Counted from the first letter of the stretch, positions 1 to 13,179 are shown. The stretch is 64,000 nt of DNA from Hydractinia symbiolongicarpus (GCF_029227915.1 NC_079877.1:25447851-25511850), one strand, 5' to 3'. Translations and numbers: made by a program. Notes: generated by a model not told the origin, from the sequence alone.

Positions 1-268
1 TTTTTTTTCAAAACTTTTTGTCACTACATTGTGCGGAATATAATGCATACGTATGAAGAAAACACGCAGAATTGTGACGACTTGCCTTAATATCAGCAGA
101 AACGCCCAGTTACTTGTGCTACATGTACTTTTTACTTTCGCAGTAGCACTAAGGCTCTTATAAATCAGAAAGATTTACGCCAGTTGGATGTCTAGTGAGA
201 ACGGAGCTTTAGTATTTCAGTTCTGTTTTGCTGCTGTTAACATTATTTCAACTATTCCTAATGTTTAG

Positions 269-3200
269 AATGATAGACAGTGACAAGGATGCAAATCCTG
301 AGACACGAAAAGTTCACATGGACAATCTATTTCGTGTAGTGCAATATTGTGAAAACAAAGTGGACTGCCGACGTGCTCAGCAACTACATTATTTTGGTGA
401 GGGAGATTTCAACACAGAAGAATGCAAACGAAACGCTGCTACTACTTGTGATAATTGTGCTTTTTCTTCTCAGGTAGGGAACGGCTTGTATAACTAGCTG
501 GCCAGGCATGTATTTGGTATGACAGGAGCATAAAAATACGGGGGTTTTTTCGAACGAAAATTATCATGATATTTTTAAATTGTGATGTGACACCTAGAAA
601 GTGGAATTCTGCAATGTTAATAAAGCTCTTAATTAAAAGAGGTTTTATATGCTGAATATTTACAAATTGATCTGAGTTGACTTTTGTAACATCGCTTCTA
701 GTATAAGAACTGTTGAACTAAGTTTAACAACCCCTTTTTGACAATTATTGATTTGAAACCCCTTGTTGACATTTTTATTCTACAAATTGTTTACTTTGTA
801 ACTAAAAATTGTAAGAGGAGAACAAGTTTAGTAGGTTTAAAAAAAATAGTGGGATAGCCAGGAGACCAAACGTGATTTTTTCCACTGAGAAATCGGAAGA
901 GTAATGGGAGAGGGGAGGGATGGGGGGGATAACGTTGGCTCACAAACGAATTTTTATTTTCCTTAATTAACTCACCCGAATAAACATAAACGACATTAAA
1001 ACAAAGATAAATAACACCCAAACAAACATAAATAAACCCAAACAAACAATGTCAATTTATCTAAAATAAGTGCACGTGTTTTGTGTCAAACTCACTTGTT
1101 ATTTGTGTTGTACTGTATTTGAGCTTGCATGATAAATCTGTCCCAAAAATGGTGAACCAAAAGCAACACTCAATCATCTTTTGTGAAGGCCTCTATACTC
1201 CCTCAATTAAGCTTTCAATTTTGTTATATAAATATACGCATCAAATATGTGTTACATACGGCATATAACCGTGCGTAACACAAATTTGTCCACACAATTT
1301 TATATTTAGGCAAAAGGCCAAGTAGCTCAAATATACGATATATGTATTATGTGAAATTTCCTTTTGTATTTTGTATTTTCATTTGTATTCATTCAGCTCA
1401 AATATGTATTATGTGAAATGCTTTGCGTAACACATATTTTATTTTAATAAATGTCTATACAACAAAATAGAAAGCTGGACTGAAGAGATATACATGTCTG
1501 CCAGGGAGACAAATTAAAAGTGTTACGTATAGTTTACCATTTTTTGGGACAAATGGGTGACCAGGCCCATTTGATGAACTTTCTATTAATTCACATTGTC
1601 AATATTTTTCGGTAAATAAAGCTGTGAATGTCAACTTGTTTTATTCTACACGCAGATCCAAAAGCTTGATGTTACTGCAGATGCGAAAGCTATATGTCAA
1701 GCTGTAAATGAATTATGTCATAACGGTAACATGGATTTCCGAAGGCCAGTTCGAAACGCGTCTAATCGTCTGACATTATGTCAGTTTGTGGATATCTTCA
1801 AGGTATGACTTAACTGGTCTGTTTTAAATCAGCCTTCCCACATAGTCTGTGTTAATGTGTAATGAAAAAAGTGTCCTTTCGTACGTTTGCTTTATCACAT
1901 TATTTTTTATAACAGTCTTCTGCTTGTAAATCATTTGAGAATTTCACATTGTTGACTGTTCTCATAGACTCATTTGCTATACGTTAAACATTTTAGATCT
2001 GTCATTAGTATTCAGGATTAGAATGTTATTTAATATAATATATATAAGTCTTTCTGGAGTTTCATATCTCCCTTCTTAACTTTTGTTTATGAATAGATGG
2101 TTAGCAGATATAAATCTATTGCTATCATCAGGCTTTTTAGTCTGGTATAATCCTTGAATGTTCAATGTGTTTTAGATTTGCGTTATTGCTTTTAATTTTC
2201 AACATTGTTGGTTAAAAAGGAATAAACCTGTTGAAATCATCTTGAGTAAACTCCAAAGTTGTGCAGGCTATGACATGACTTTATCAGTGCTTAATTTTCT
2301 GGGGTATTTTTTAGGGCAGTCAAAATGCGAAAACTAAAATGTACGATTCCTGTAGTTTGTACAACAAAGGTGGTTCCTACCAACGGAACGACGCGGAGAG
2401 ACTGTTCCGTCATCTTGTACTTACACGCGTGCTGTCAGAAGAGCTGGTGTTAGGAGCACACGAAAATGTCATATCATATATAAAGCTCGGACCACGTGCA
2501 TCTGACCTTCTTAATCATAAATTTCAGGTAGGAGTGTTGTTTTGTTATATAGCTGCATTTTGGGGGGTTTGGGACCAAGCATTATTAGGAAAAACTCGGA
2601 ATTTACTTCCTCGAATTGAACATTAATTTGTGGGAAGTTCACAAATTAAAAGATAGTAGATCTTTCGAAGAGCAGTAAATTTCTTGTTGTTAAAGTATAA
2701 AAAAGCCAAAATTTCGCTTAATTAGGACTGTTATACTAGATTTGGTCATTATGTGGTTTGTATCAAAATGATCTTAAGGACAAATCATCAAATTAAAACG
2801 CACCATTTTGAGTAATAACGGTCTAGTTATAATGAATTTTAACATAAAGTAGATGACGTTAGCATAATATTTTAAAATTTAAATCCAGCGAGTAAAGGTC
2901 CACTCACATTGGATCTTAAAGAGTGCCATCAATTAATTGAAAAAAAAGCGTGCATTGTGTACTAAGTTTAATTTATATTTTTGCGATATACAGTTATAAC
3001 GTAATAACCGAAAATTAGACTTGAATTAGCTAGAAGATCGTTTGACTTTTTTGGTGCTCGTCTCTACAATTTGCTTCGTCTGGACGTGAGAAAAGAGACA
3101 TCGTTTTTACGTTTAAAAAAGAAACTGACTTTTAGGGATGTTGATCAGTATTGTGACTGTTTCAATTAACGCTTGTTCTTTTTTAATATACCGTACATAT

Positions 3201-5853
3201 AGCAGTACTTATACTAAAGTAATTACTCTGGAAAATATTCAAAAATAATAGTTAACCGACAATATTTAAGTAAATATTATTTTTAGTCCTATTTCATGCC
3301 ATACCCATCGGTACAAGTAGTTTTCGGATGAGTGACGTAAAATGTATCTTGCTTAGAACGGTGGAGAGCTGATCAATAAGAATTTCGTTGATCCAAAACT
3401 CAAACAAAATACTGCATTGTGACCTAGGTTAATAACATGTCAATTGTAGAAAGAGAATTATTCTACTTCATTAGAATTACTATCGTTAATAGAATGGTTA
3501 TGAGTAGTTGTAAAACTGACGTCCTATTTAGATTTTTAAGACAGTCCGTAATTGTACTCCTTGAAAAACATTTCCTGAAATTGCATTCTCCAAGGCAGTA
3601 AAAAGAAAAGATGTTTTTCACTTTAAAATCCAAATTCGAAATTCGCGTTAATTTTTTATCGCATTAATTATGGGCCCGTTAATTATTTTGGAGTAGTAAG
3701 AGGATCTTGCGCGTTTGAAATATTACCCTTTAATTCAAATGAAATTATTATTACTTAATATGTACTTTTCTTTACAGATGCATTTGAACATTCTGCAGAA
3801 GAAAAAATCAGTGGTACAACCAAGTAAGGCGACCAGTCAGAATGTTATCAATGGAGCTGACGAATGTTTTGATGCACTGTCTCAGTTGAGAACGCAAATG
3901 GCGAACGAAAACAATTTGCAGAATCCGGAAACTATCATTGGTAATGGTTGTTTGCTTTTTATAATGAGATTGTTATGCAAATGGAGAAATCTATGTAAAT
4001 TTGCATACAAAAATTTAGATTGTTACTATGACGGTTTGCATTTTGGGTGACTTTCCAATGAGAATTGTTTGGCAACAAAAATTTTACGTTCTCACCTTTT
4101 TTCTTCGTAACGTGTTCTTTCCTATTTAAATTTTTATTTTTGAATATCCGATAATCCCCTTCTTTGAATTTTTTCACCTGAAAGGGTGGGGATTATAACG
4201 ATGGGATTTTTTTTTCTTACCACTTATAATTGGTTGGCCATTGCAATGTTTAAATTTATAGACATGCATCGGCTTTGCCTACTCACTTTCAATGGCTTTA
4301 TTTGAAAAGTTTTATTGAAAATTAATGTCTCTCATTTTTGAACCTTGGACAGGAAATCCTTATCCTTGATTCCACATGTTACAATAATTGCTCTCGTAAA
4401 ATTCACATTAGTGAACTTTTTTTTTAACTTGCATTATATCTTCCGTTATTTTGACAATAAATAAAAATTGACAAAAATAATAGAAAATATAAATATATCC
4501 ACGAAAAGTTTCATGTGTTATTATTCAACGCAATAAAATTTTACTTTTTAAACCTTATTAACCAAAACCCTCCTACCCTTCTAGCTGTTAATAATTATTT
4601 CATTCTGTTTTTATTCTGCAGGTGTAAACGTTCTACATTCTTTGGCCGAGGAGCAGCCACGAAATAAGACAGAGATGCTTAAATGCATAGGAATTACTTC
4701 AAATTGGTTTGAAATGTGGGGTGACGACTTTCTACAGGTAAGCTACTTAAAAATCTTAAAAATGCGTTTTAACAGCTTGCTTGCAGAATAATATAAAAAA
4801 GGGTAGAATTTCGAAGGTTTTTTGAAGTACAGAAACGCACTTCGGTTCGCTTGTCAATATTTCACACAGATTAAAACAAAATAAGATTGATTGGTAACAT
4901 CCAAAAATCAAAACAGTAATTTTTACCGACACTAACGCAATAGTAATAGTAGTCAGTAAGGTAAGAATTTTTTGCAGTCTATTGACTACTGCGGAGTTCT
5001 GTTCTGTTATTCATCAGATCATTTCCCCCCAAAAATTGTTAGTCGTTTTGGTACTAAGACCAACTAATGGTCTGTCGTAAATAATGGTATGAAAGATTGT
5101 TTTGACCGACAGTTTAAATATAGTGCAAAATGTCGATGGGATTTTCTTCTCTGTAAAATTAGAAATATCATGTCATCAAAATTAAAATTTGATCAGTACA
5201 AACATTTTTATCGCTTTTAACGGCTTTGATACTTAAACATGTTAAAGTCAATCATCAAATGTAAGGGTCTAAACATGCGTTATTAAATTTACCTGTAACT
5301 ATTTTCTAAACCCTTTTATTATAGGTTACAAAATCTTTCCATGAAAAATACAACCCTCGACCAGCCCCTGTGTCATCAGAAACTTGTTCCCCATATTTTC
5401 ATACGGACGATTTGGATTATGAACAACCCATAATACAGAAACGAGGAGGAAAAAAAGGAGGGGGAGGAAAGAGGTGAGTTTGTTGTTGTTAATGTTGTTG
5501 TCGTCGTTTGTACACATAGGCAACAAGGTGTATATGTAAATTTTACACCGGTACGAAATCTCTGTCAGACCGGTATGGGATATATACCAGTACGAGCTTC
5601 ATTTCGCACAAAACCCTGTAAAAAACTTTATCATAGACAGGTTTAAATGTAAACAGGGTCTTACAATGTATGAAAGAAAGTTAAACTCGTTCTATGATGT
5701 TTTAGAAAACGAACAAAGAAAAGACAATATACAAAGAAAAATAATACAAAATCTGCTGATAATGGTTGGCCGCCTGCTTGGAAAAGCACTACCAACAGTA
5801 CAACTTCTCGTCTTATGGCACCGCCACAACCTAAAAGACCGCGTTTCACGTGA
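269..5853 (+). CDS. BLM: BLM-type RecQ helicase, 3' seven exons (partial gene)
   Basis: Bloom-type RecQ DNA helicase, a nuclear enzyme that unwinds recombination intermediates. Exons by GT-AG rules: 269-473, 1656-1802, 2315-2527, 3778-3940, 4622-4737, 5325-5473, 5706-5853. Phases agree at every junction and give 379 residues plus a TGA stop. Exon 1 holds the RecQ zinc cluster (YCEN, CRR, YFGE, C..., CDNC). Exons 2-3 encode the RQC winged helix (RNDAERLFRHLVL resembles the BLM motif). Exons 4-6 cover the HRDC region (GVNVLHSLAEE to WFEMWGDDF). The last two exons are basic, with a KRTKKRQ nuclear-localisation-like stretch and a tail starting MAPPQPKRP, similar to the vertebrate BLM tail. The start codon and the helicase motor exons must lie left of the window; 1-268 looks like intron. 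An AATAAA cluster at 6829-6840 is a possible but distant poly(A) signal. The order zinc-RQC-HRDC separates it from RECQ1/4/5; WRN is the main alternative but lacks this tail. Confidence 0.92.
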
Positions 5854-7587
5854 CCTTTTTGCTGTTTAGTTTTTGTTGCATGAGAATTGATGTTGACAAT
5901 TGATCTTCTAACCAAGTATACATCTCTGGCTGTTTTAGTTAAAAACGTAGATAAGGCACTTCTTATATGGAGTATCACTATGATTGTTTACTGTAATATG
6001 GTAGCTCTTGGTTTTGTTTCAGTGACAGCAGTGACTTTTTGTCTACTCGTAAGGTCCTTAAGCCATTCTTTTAGCAGTTTTTCTTGTTGAAAAAATATTT
6101 TTAGAAATTATTTTTATATTTTGTACATAATGTATTGCTGATATTGGTGTTGCATAGATTTTAAATTGTGACATACCGTGTTTGTTTTTGTCTGCTTTGG
6201 TTTACGCGCTTTTTTTTATAAGAATATACTTTTTAAGTATTCAAAATGAATTAGACAAATATTTTAAAGTATCTCAAGCATATGCTCATCTTGAAATTTT
6301 GTTTGCGTCCTAAATAGAATATAAGCAAACTGCAGTGATATAAAACGTATTTTTTTCATGTTTCATTAGAAGTAATTTTTCCGACGAAAAGTAGTTTTCT
6401 GTCAGTTGAATTAGAACTTCTTAGACAATAGCATCTTAGGATAAAATTAACACCAGTTTGCATTCTCAAATATTAACTGTGCTAAGAATAATCAGGACGA
6501 TTTTTGAAACAAAAAAAAATATTCTTATAAAAAAAACGTGTATGCTTCCTCCCTTGTGTTATTGTGTTACTATGGCAATCTCAGTCCAGGCCTATTTGCT
6601 TAAGCTGTGCGCTCAGAAGGTGCTGAGACCAATCTTATTTTGATGTCCGAGAACAAAATTTTGCAGTTATGGGGTTTTTCGTTTTTGTTTGAATTCAAAA
6701 AATTTAATTTTGATGGCGAAATGCGAATCAAGCTTTTACCTCCGAGATGCCAAATTAAGTTCAAAACAGTAAATATTGTTTTTAGGATAGCTAAATATAT
6801 GTTTTTCTACCGTTGCCAAATTAATCAGAATAAATAAATAAATTATGCATTATATTTTTATCCGTTGAGATTTTTATCCGTTTTGTTCTGCGGAATACAC
6901 ATGCGAGAATGCAAAAATATAAAAAAAAGATCAGCCATAAAAAAAATTAATTTGCAGCGAATGAGAGCAAGTATGGTTTATTTGCAAAATTAATTTGTCA
7001 TACAATTAATTTATCATTCATTAATTTGCCATTACTATGGGATGGTAGTATTATTAAGTGTGTTGATATCTGGCAGACACTGGGATGTTAAATGGTTGGT
7101 ATACTATTTCTTGGTGATAAACGAGGTACAGTTAACTAGCTTTTAGTGTTTTTTACGCTTTCCCTGTGTAGTTACCTACCTCTTTTATAGATGAAACCAT
7201 TTAATTACATTTTGTCCCTAAGCAGTACTTGGTTAAGTTTTCGTCTGAATGCACGCCATAAAAAAATCTTAAGAATAATACAATGAATGTTTAATTGCCC
7301 TTTTATTCTTTTCTTTGTCTAGATAACTGCATAAAATAAATATTTATCAGTTGAGACAAAAAGAAATTTAGTCATTTAAGTCTTAAGCTAAATTCTACAA
7401 ATCCACCATATGTTAGGTTTCTTTAGTTTTTATATTTGACATGAATCGTTTCGTCCAATCACAACACACAACCGGGAGGCCTGCATCAGGGTATGTTCTT
7501 ATAGCCTTTCTGATGTCAAAAAATATATAGTAATCTTCTAGAGGTCAAATATGAGGGAATTATAATGAATTCATGAAATCTAAATTT
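5854..7587. other. BLM 3' flank and intergenic DNA
   Basis: AT-rich sequence with homopolymer runs. Short open frames occur, but none has a protein-like composition or splice context. AATAAATAAATA at 6829-6840 is the only clear poly(A)-signal-like cluster on the plus strand. No other gene recognised. Confidence 0.5.
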
Positions 7588-7593
7588 TTTATT
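7588..7593 (-). terminator. Poly(A) signal of the small cysteine-rich gene
   Basis: TTTATT on the plus strand reads AATAAA on the minus strand, about 39 bases past the stop codon of the gene at 7632-7913. The spacing fits a short 3' UTR. Confidence 0.55.
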
Positions 7594-7631
7594 TCTGATT
7601 ACACAAAGGTACAATATTGTTGAGGTTTATA

Positions 7632-7913
7632 TTACTGGACACATATTCCGTTCGCGCAAATCATTGCATCACAACAGTCATCTGAAGATAAGCAAACTCC
7701 TTTTTCTTCTTGACATCTTGTTTTCAATTCTCTCTTTCCAAATCCACTCCAACATTTTCGTTTATAGCAAAACATACCAACGCAGCAGTCTAAGCTTGTT
7801 ATGCATGTGGAGTTAATCTTAGAATAACATGCCTCGATTATTTCGCTTGTTTTGCTTTCATAAGTAGAAAAACTACCAAGCAAGAATATTATTCCAATAG
7901 TGAGAATCTTCAT
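7632..7913 (-). CDS. Secreted peptide with two tandem knottin-like cysteine domains
   Basis: Single-exon frame of 93 residues. An N-terminal signal peptide (MKILTIGIIFLLGSFSTYES) is followed by two six-cysteine modules: about residues 29-54, C-x7-C-x5-CC-x4-C-x4-C, and about residues 67-92, C-x6-C-x5-CC-x4-C-x4-C. The adjacent CC in the middle and the near-identical spacing are typical of inhibitor-cystine-knot folds and similar small disulfide-rich secreted proteins; the two modules look like an internal duplication. A minus-strand poly(A) signal lies about 39 bases downstream. In cnidarians such peptides can be venom components, defence peptides or signalling ligands, and the sequence does not say which. 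Function unknown; that it is a real secreted protein is fairly likely. Confidence 0.75.
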   Translation of the reverse strand: MKILTIGIIFLLGSFSTYESKTSEIIEACYSKINSTCITSLDCCVGMFCYKRKCWSGFGKRELKTRCQEEKGVCLSSDDCCDAMICANGICVQ

Positions 7914-9870
7914 GTTGTCTCTTATTTTGTATTTTCGTTGAAATCAGTTCACATAAATAACCTGTTTAGAAATCACTCGGATTTTTACACTGCTAATTTT
8001 CGCTAACAAATTTTCCCGCCTTTATTAAACAATTTGTTTATCCAGGTTTCTTCATCGATTTCAATTTTTTTGTTCTGTTCATGAAAATTGTAAATATATT
8101 TCTCTTAAGTTTATATATATATTAGTTTGTAGTAATTTAATGTAAATATTTATATACGTAAAGGCAAAAACTTGCTAAGATAGTTAACCTTACATGCGAT
8201 GGCTGTTCTATCTACACAGTCTACATTTTGATTGGATTTTCATTCAGTAAACAAAACAGATGTCTTGTACCATAGGGAATTCATTTTCGCAGGAACTAAT
8301 TTTCTTGAAGTGGGCAAGTTCTTTTTAGTTACCTGACAGTATATTAATGTTTTAGTGATTTCTAAGGCGTTTTTCATCTGGTCTGTAAAATACACAAGAA
8401 TTTACAACATCACCCATTTATTACAGCTTTAAATATAAACGTCGTTTTTAACCCCATAAAGTGAAATTACACTGGTCCCGTCTAAAAAGTAGATGTTATA
8501 ATCTCTACACAACATATCAGAAAAAATTAACTTAATGTTTTCTGTCAACAAGAATACATGACATCAATAAGCTGACAGTATAATATAGTGATTATTTCGG
8601 CATGGTGTACCTAAGGTGCACATTACCAACGCACAGCAACGGAAAAGTTGTTTCAGTGTGAATTAAGCCTTAAGACCAGGGCGAATTAAAATTTTGAAAA
8701 AATATTTGCTGATACAAGAATTGAAATACCACATTTCTGATTTTCTCTTTTTAATCAGACCTGTCGTTTGGACATAATGTAAGAAATGGTAATTCTTCAC
8801 AAAATTTAAGAGGAAGAACGTTATGCGGAGTTCTATTTGCACGTGGTGCAATTTTAAATTAATGTGTTGATGAATCTGTAGGCAAGGTACAACCATCAAG
8901 TGCAGGCTCTCAGAATTGGTCTAGGTAATTTGAGGTTGTTTCAATATTGACGTCAAAATGGACTTTAATACTGATTTTTTTCTATTTTAGAAAGGTCAAG
9001 AAACTTGTATTTGATCAAAATTAATTTTAATATCAGCAAAAGGATGATTGTTTACTTCTAGAAAAAACGATGCATCATTATTCCTGGCAGAAAATAAACA
9101 CGTCTCTTATATATTCTACAAATCACATTCCACTATTTGAAGTTTTTCTATAGGCAAAAGAACATAGAATCGTTTGGAATTTTACATAATGCACCTTTGA
9201 TTCTCCTTTAGACATTATTATCATAATTTTTTTAAACAACAAACGCTAAGAAGCGAGAGGTGATGCAAGACAGTAAAAGGGTGATCACGTCAAAGCACAT
9301 CATCATGGCATAACATTTTTGGGACATTTTTTTAAGTAAATCAAACAAATATAAAGGTGAGTATTAACATATCTTAGCCCTGTGTTGGTTAAAGTTCAAA
9401 ATATCTAGTTATGAATTTTCTAGAAACATTTAGTAGATTTTTTGTAAAGTGTGCCATTGAAAATAATACAAATATGCCATGGACATAGTAATCTTTAGAT
9501 CTGAAACTGTCTTTCTCTCCTGGGATACATCGTCGTTGTTTTTTTTTGCATTTAACTTGCACTTCAACTGCACATGCCTGCGATCGAGGGAAGAAACTCA
9601 TTTTTCATTCCCTAATACAAGCTCTCGTGGTAGATCAGAACACACTGTGCTGTTTTAAGGAACATCCCCTTGTCCCATAATAGATCATGGCTGTTCCAAC
9701 AATCAATGTTTTTAAAGACAGAAGACGATAACACTGATTGACTTTTGAGTTTTAATTTTTGTCGCTACCTTTAGTAAAATCGTCCTTCAATAACAGCAAT
9801 TTATTTTTTGTATTTTTTTGTGGTAATTCGTTGTTATGATGAGGCTATGAGCAGCTGATATGACATCTGG
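7914..9870. other. Intergenic DNA
   Basis: No gene recognised. AT-rich with scattered fragments of the TAATTTTCGCGAA-type element (for example near 8288-8316). Two short minus-strand frames (8663-8899, 9389-9601) have no domain, splice context or convincing composition. Confidence 0.4.
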
Positions 9871-9954
9871 CAACCTCGTTCTCAGCGCCCGTTGTCTCTT
9901 TTCAATAACCGGTACGGCGGGACGAATGTCTAAGATGCCCTGGGGACGAGGTTA
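9871..9954. mobile_element. 84-bp MITE, CTCGTCCCCAG family, with 9-bp target duplication
   Basis: Ends are imperfect inverted repeats: CAACCTCGTTCTCAGCGCCC on the left, and GGGGACGAGGTT on the right. It is flanked by perfect direct repeats GACATCTGG at 9862-9870 and 9955-9963. A 9-bp duplication is typical of Mutator-like (MULE) transposition. More than ten relatives with the same ends occur in the window. Confidence 0.8.
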
Positions 9955-10111
9955 GACATCTGGTAATACAAATTTGAAAAAAGAAGCAAGACAAGCAGTT
10001 ACAAACGGAAAGTGTAAGTCCTGAGTTCTGAAAAAAAAAACACAACTAGACTGCAAGATAAAAAAGGTTCGGAAGAATAATATTCACGAACATTTTATGA
10101 AAATAAAATTT

Positions 10112-10420
10112 AACTTGCACGAGAACTAATTTTCGCGAAGTTGACTCATCCTAATATTTCGCGAAAAAGGATTGATGACATTTTGTTTAATTTATAACCA
10201 TTTTTTCAATGGCATCTTCATGTCAGAGGCATTAAATAAAGACTGCTAATGTAGAAATTTACATATATGCTATCTGCAGTTTTAGGCAAATCAGAAGCAA
10301 TAAGAGTTAACGCAAATCATTTTTTCAAAAAAGAAAAATAAAGCGAGTTTTCCAATATTTTTTGCAGGGACTAATTTCAATAACTCGCGAAATTCGCAAA
10401 AATTGATTCCCGGGAAAGTT
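10112..10420. mobile_element. MITE with TAATTTTCGCGAA-type inverted ends
   Basis: About 28-bp imperfect terminal inverted repeats: the left end reads AACTTGCACGAGAACTAATT and the right end, in reverse complement, reads AACTTTCCCGGGAATCAATT. The interior is AT-rich and non-coding. Superfamily not determined; no clear target duplication. Confidence 0.6.
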
Positions 10421-10632
10421 ATTTGAGCCAATAAAAAACTAATAATTTTCATAGGTTTTCTCTTTTAGATTCTTCTGTGCCAAAGAGAGAGTCGGGTGCC
10501 TGCGTAGACGCTCTAATCTAATACAAAACTAAGAATAAACGTGTTGAATGTAAAGTTGCAAATAGACCAGCATTATGTTGAATAAAATAAATAAAAAACA
10601 CACGAGGAATTAGATCCTGACTTTGAAAAATC

Positions 10633-10839
10633 TTAATCAAATGTCACCAACTGCAGAAAGTCATGATCTAGCTCTATTCCATCCGCTGGATAAGAACTGG
10701 ATTTCTTCCAGTTAATGAATGCAATCTGGAATTCTCCATAGCTCGAATATTTATTACGTCTCATGACAGCTAGAATTTTCGTCAGTTGCGTCTTATCCAG
10801 GGTTGTAGCAGAAAAATGAAAGGTTAATTCTATGAACAT
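10633..10839 (-). CDS. Candidate 3'-terminal exon, unknown protein
   Basis: A 68-codon frame with a balanced protein-like composition (charged residues mixed with an aromatic-rich segment around GEFQIAFINWKK) ending in TTFD-like residues before the stop. A possible splice acceptor (CCTGTCCTAG) lies just upstream on the minus strand near the first codon. No domain recognised and no partner exon found. It could be a chance frame. Confidence 0.25.
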   Translation of the reverse strand: MFIELTFHFSATTLDKTQLTKILAVMRRNKYSSYGEFQIAFINWKKSSSYPADGIELDHDFLQLVTFD

Positions 10840-11044
10840 ACTAGGACAGGATTAACAGTGTACCTCCTGTTTTTCTTTTATTTAAAACATTTTTGTCAAT
10901 TCCTTTCCTTCTTTTGCCACAACATTAGAAATCTCCAGCCTTTTCACTCTACACGCTTTTTCTTTTACAAGAATATGATTTATTACAAGGATATCAGGCT
11001 AGTGTCCATTATTTAAAACAATAGAAAAATAAGAATAATGACCA

Positions 11045-11210
11045 GCGTGTGTTTCACTACCTTAAGGAAATTAATTTTCGCGAATTTTTGCCAAGAACGC
11101 GAAAAAGGGTCTTTTAATGCTGAATTCGCTGAGGTATATTCCCTTTTCCCCGAAAAATTCTAAAAAAAAACCCGCGAAAATTAATTCCCTTGAGGTAGTG
11201 AAACACACGC
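11045..11210. mobile_element. 166-bp MITE with about 38-bp inverted ends
   Basis: The left end GCGTGTGTTTCACTACCTTA is matched by the inverted right end ...AGGTAGTGAAACACACGC. The arms continue inward as AATTAATTTTCGCG / CGCGAAAATTAATT. The whole element could fold into a long hairpin. Related CGCGAA-containing pieces occur near 8.3, 10.1-10.4 and 16.6-16.8 kb. Confidence 0.75.
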
Positions 11211-11364
11211 TTGCTTTAGAAGGTAGACATCTAGTGGAACTGACAGCATTATTCTTTAAAGGTCACAAACATAATCATTTCCTGACACGCCAATAAATGT
11301 AATTATATTATGTCTTTCTCTTCCAAACCTTATTAATTGTCTAGTTTATGTTTGCTTGAATTTG

Positions 11365-12358
11365 TCACTTTTCAGAAGTTCTTGACATTTTGTGCACATT
11401 TTCTCTCTTTCCAACTGCCACGACGTTTCCTTTGTTTTCTCTTCTACGGCAACCTCTGCATAAAACCGCCTTCCCAACTGAAGTAGCTAGCACTGTGTAG
11501 AGGAGGGCGTCTACACAGAAGCCAGCACAAAGAAATGGGTCTGCCATGGCGTCAATATTAGATAATATTTTGATCTCAAAATGCAAGCAAAAAAACACAA
11601 TGTTAGGAAAAACCATAAAGACAATGTATGTAACAATAATCAAGGATGGTAAAAGAAGTTTACTTGTTGTTGTGTTTCTTCTGCTGGTATTGGTATGTGA
11701 ATCACATTTCGATGCTTTTTCAAAATGCTTGTTGTTAAGCGGTGAAAGCCTTACTAGTTTCATTACAATGAATCCATATGTAACTCCAGCAGCTATGAGG
11801 AATACAGCGTCTTTTGTTGGGTGAATATACAGCAAGAATAATTCATCTATGTTGTTTTTGTAGCCATATCGTATTGTAATAGTGAGAGCAACAGAATGAA
11901 ACACTGTGACGATCCATACAGCTGCCATCATATATTTTGATCTCTTAGTGGACCAGTACAGGCTGTATTTGATGTTTAGGTAAATCTCAAAAAATCGATC
12001 GACTGTTAAAAAGAGCATCACAAAAAACAGAGTTACTGCCAATGCATATTGTAACACCAAACAAATTTCTAATACAACTGAAGAAGATTCCTCGTCCGTC
12101 AATTCACTCATGTCATATGTCATGTTTGTTCCATTGTTAAACACTTCAGCATCATTCGCCTCGTCTTCAAAAATCTTCAAAAAAGCCAATAATGTTGTCC
12201 ACTAAGAACAGAGTGCACATGAATGTTTCACATACACTCAAATTCAACAAGTAGATTCTTTGTACGCGACTTGAGTTCACATTTTTTCGATACAATAGAT
12301 AAAATCCGAAACAGTGCAAAGCAATAGGTACATTGTTAAATTTTATGTTTTGATTCAT
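11365..12358 (-). pseudogene. Class A (rhodopsin-like) GPCR, frameshifted
   Basis: Two overlapping minus-strand frames (12358-12167 and 12189-11365) together read as one seven-transmembrane receptor. The first carries the end of TM1 (after a conserved-type Asn, NNVPIAL) and TM2 (LLNLSVCE). The second carries TM3 with a DRF variant of the DRY motif (FLTVDRFFEIY), TM4, TM5, TM6 (LLLPSLIIVTYIVFMVFPNI) and TM7 (DALLYTV in place of NPxxY), then a basic cytoplasmic tail. The break coincides with a 10-bp tandem duplication at 12164-12183; without one copy the two frames are continuous. The hydrophobic start of TM1 is short, so an upstream exon may be missing. Ligand unknown. It could be a recent pseudogene, a polymorphism or an assembly error. 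Confidence 0.75.
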
Positions 12359-12359
12359 A

Positions 12360-13179
12360 CGATTAGTTATGTGGCGTTCATCTTTTTTGTTGGCGCAAAT
12401 ATAATCATTTTAAAATGTATAAAATTAATACAAAGAAGTGGGTTAACACTACACTGAAACAAATGATGTGTTTGTTACATTTATCCGTCCCGCGAAATGC
12501 GTAAATATATATGGGAAGAGGACCGGGGGAAATCAAGCCGGATTTTCACTTAAAAAAATCATGCGCGTGCCCATGAAGATATTTCTTTATGGCGTATCGT
12601 GCTGAAGTCAGTTGATCTGATTGAACAAGCTTATATTGCGTCGACACGTGAAAAAGTTGAATGTAATTCAACTTTTTTCGTAGTATGCGTATTACAAATT
12701 AAAAAAGCAAACAAAAAATAAAAATGCGTTACATTACGATATGTTGTATTTCTAAGTGGGAATTCGGCTTGAAAGTTAAAAGCTATGCAAAATGTACGAA
12801 GCATCATGAGATAAAAAAACTTTTTTTTTCTCCTTTTGGTCATTAGCCTCTTATTAGCTTCACTCAACAGCAATAAATATAATTTCCTGAAATGGTAATA
12901 GAAAGTCAATTTATTATTTAAAAAACACCAACTACATCTCTTGTTTGTTTCACTATTAGAGCAAGCTATTTATTAGTTATTAAGTTGCATTATTTTGAAA
13001 TTATGTTTTATCATGTAAACAAAAGAGTAAAAAAAGCATAGATTCATATACAAATTATAACCTTACAGTGATTAAGTGTAGCTATTAACAACACATATGT
13101 CCACATGATAAAATAATTGCGATTATATTTTTGTATAAAAATTAATAAAGTCATGATAGCTCTTTTCCCAACAATATTA
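12360..13179. other. Intergenic DNA
   Basis: AT-rich, no gene, structured RNA or clear repeat recognised. Confidence 0.4.
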
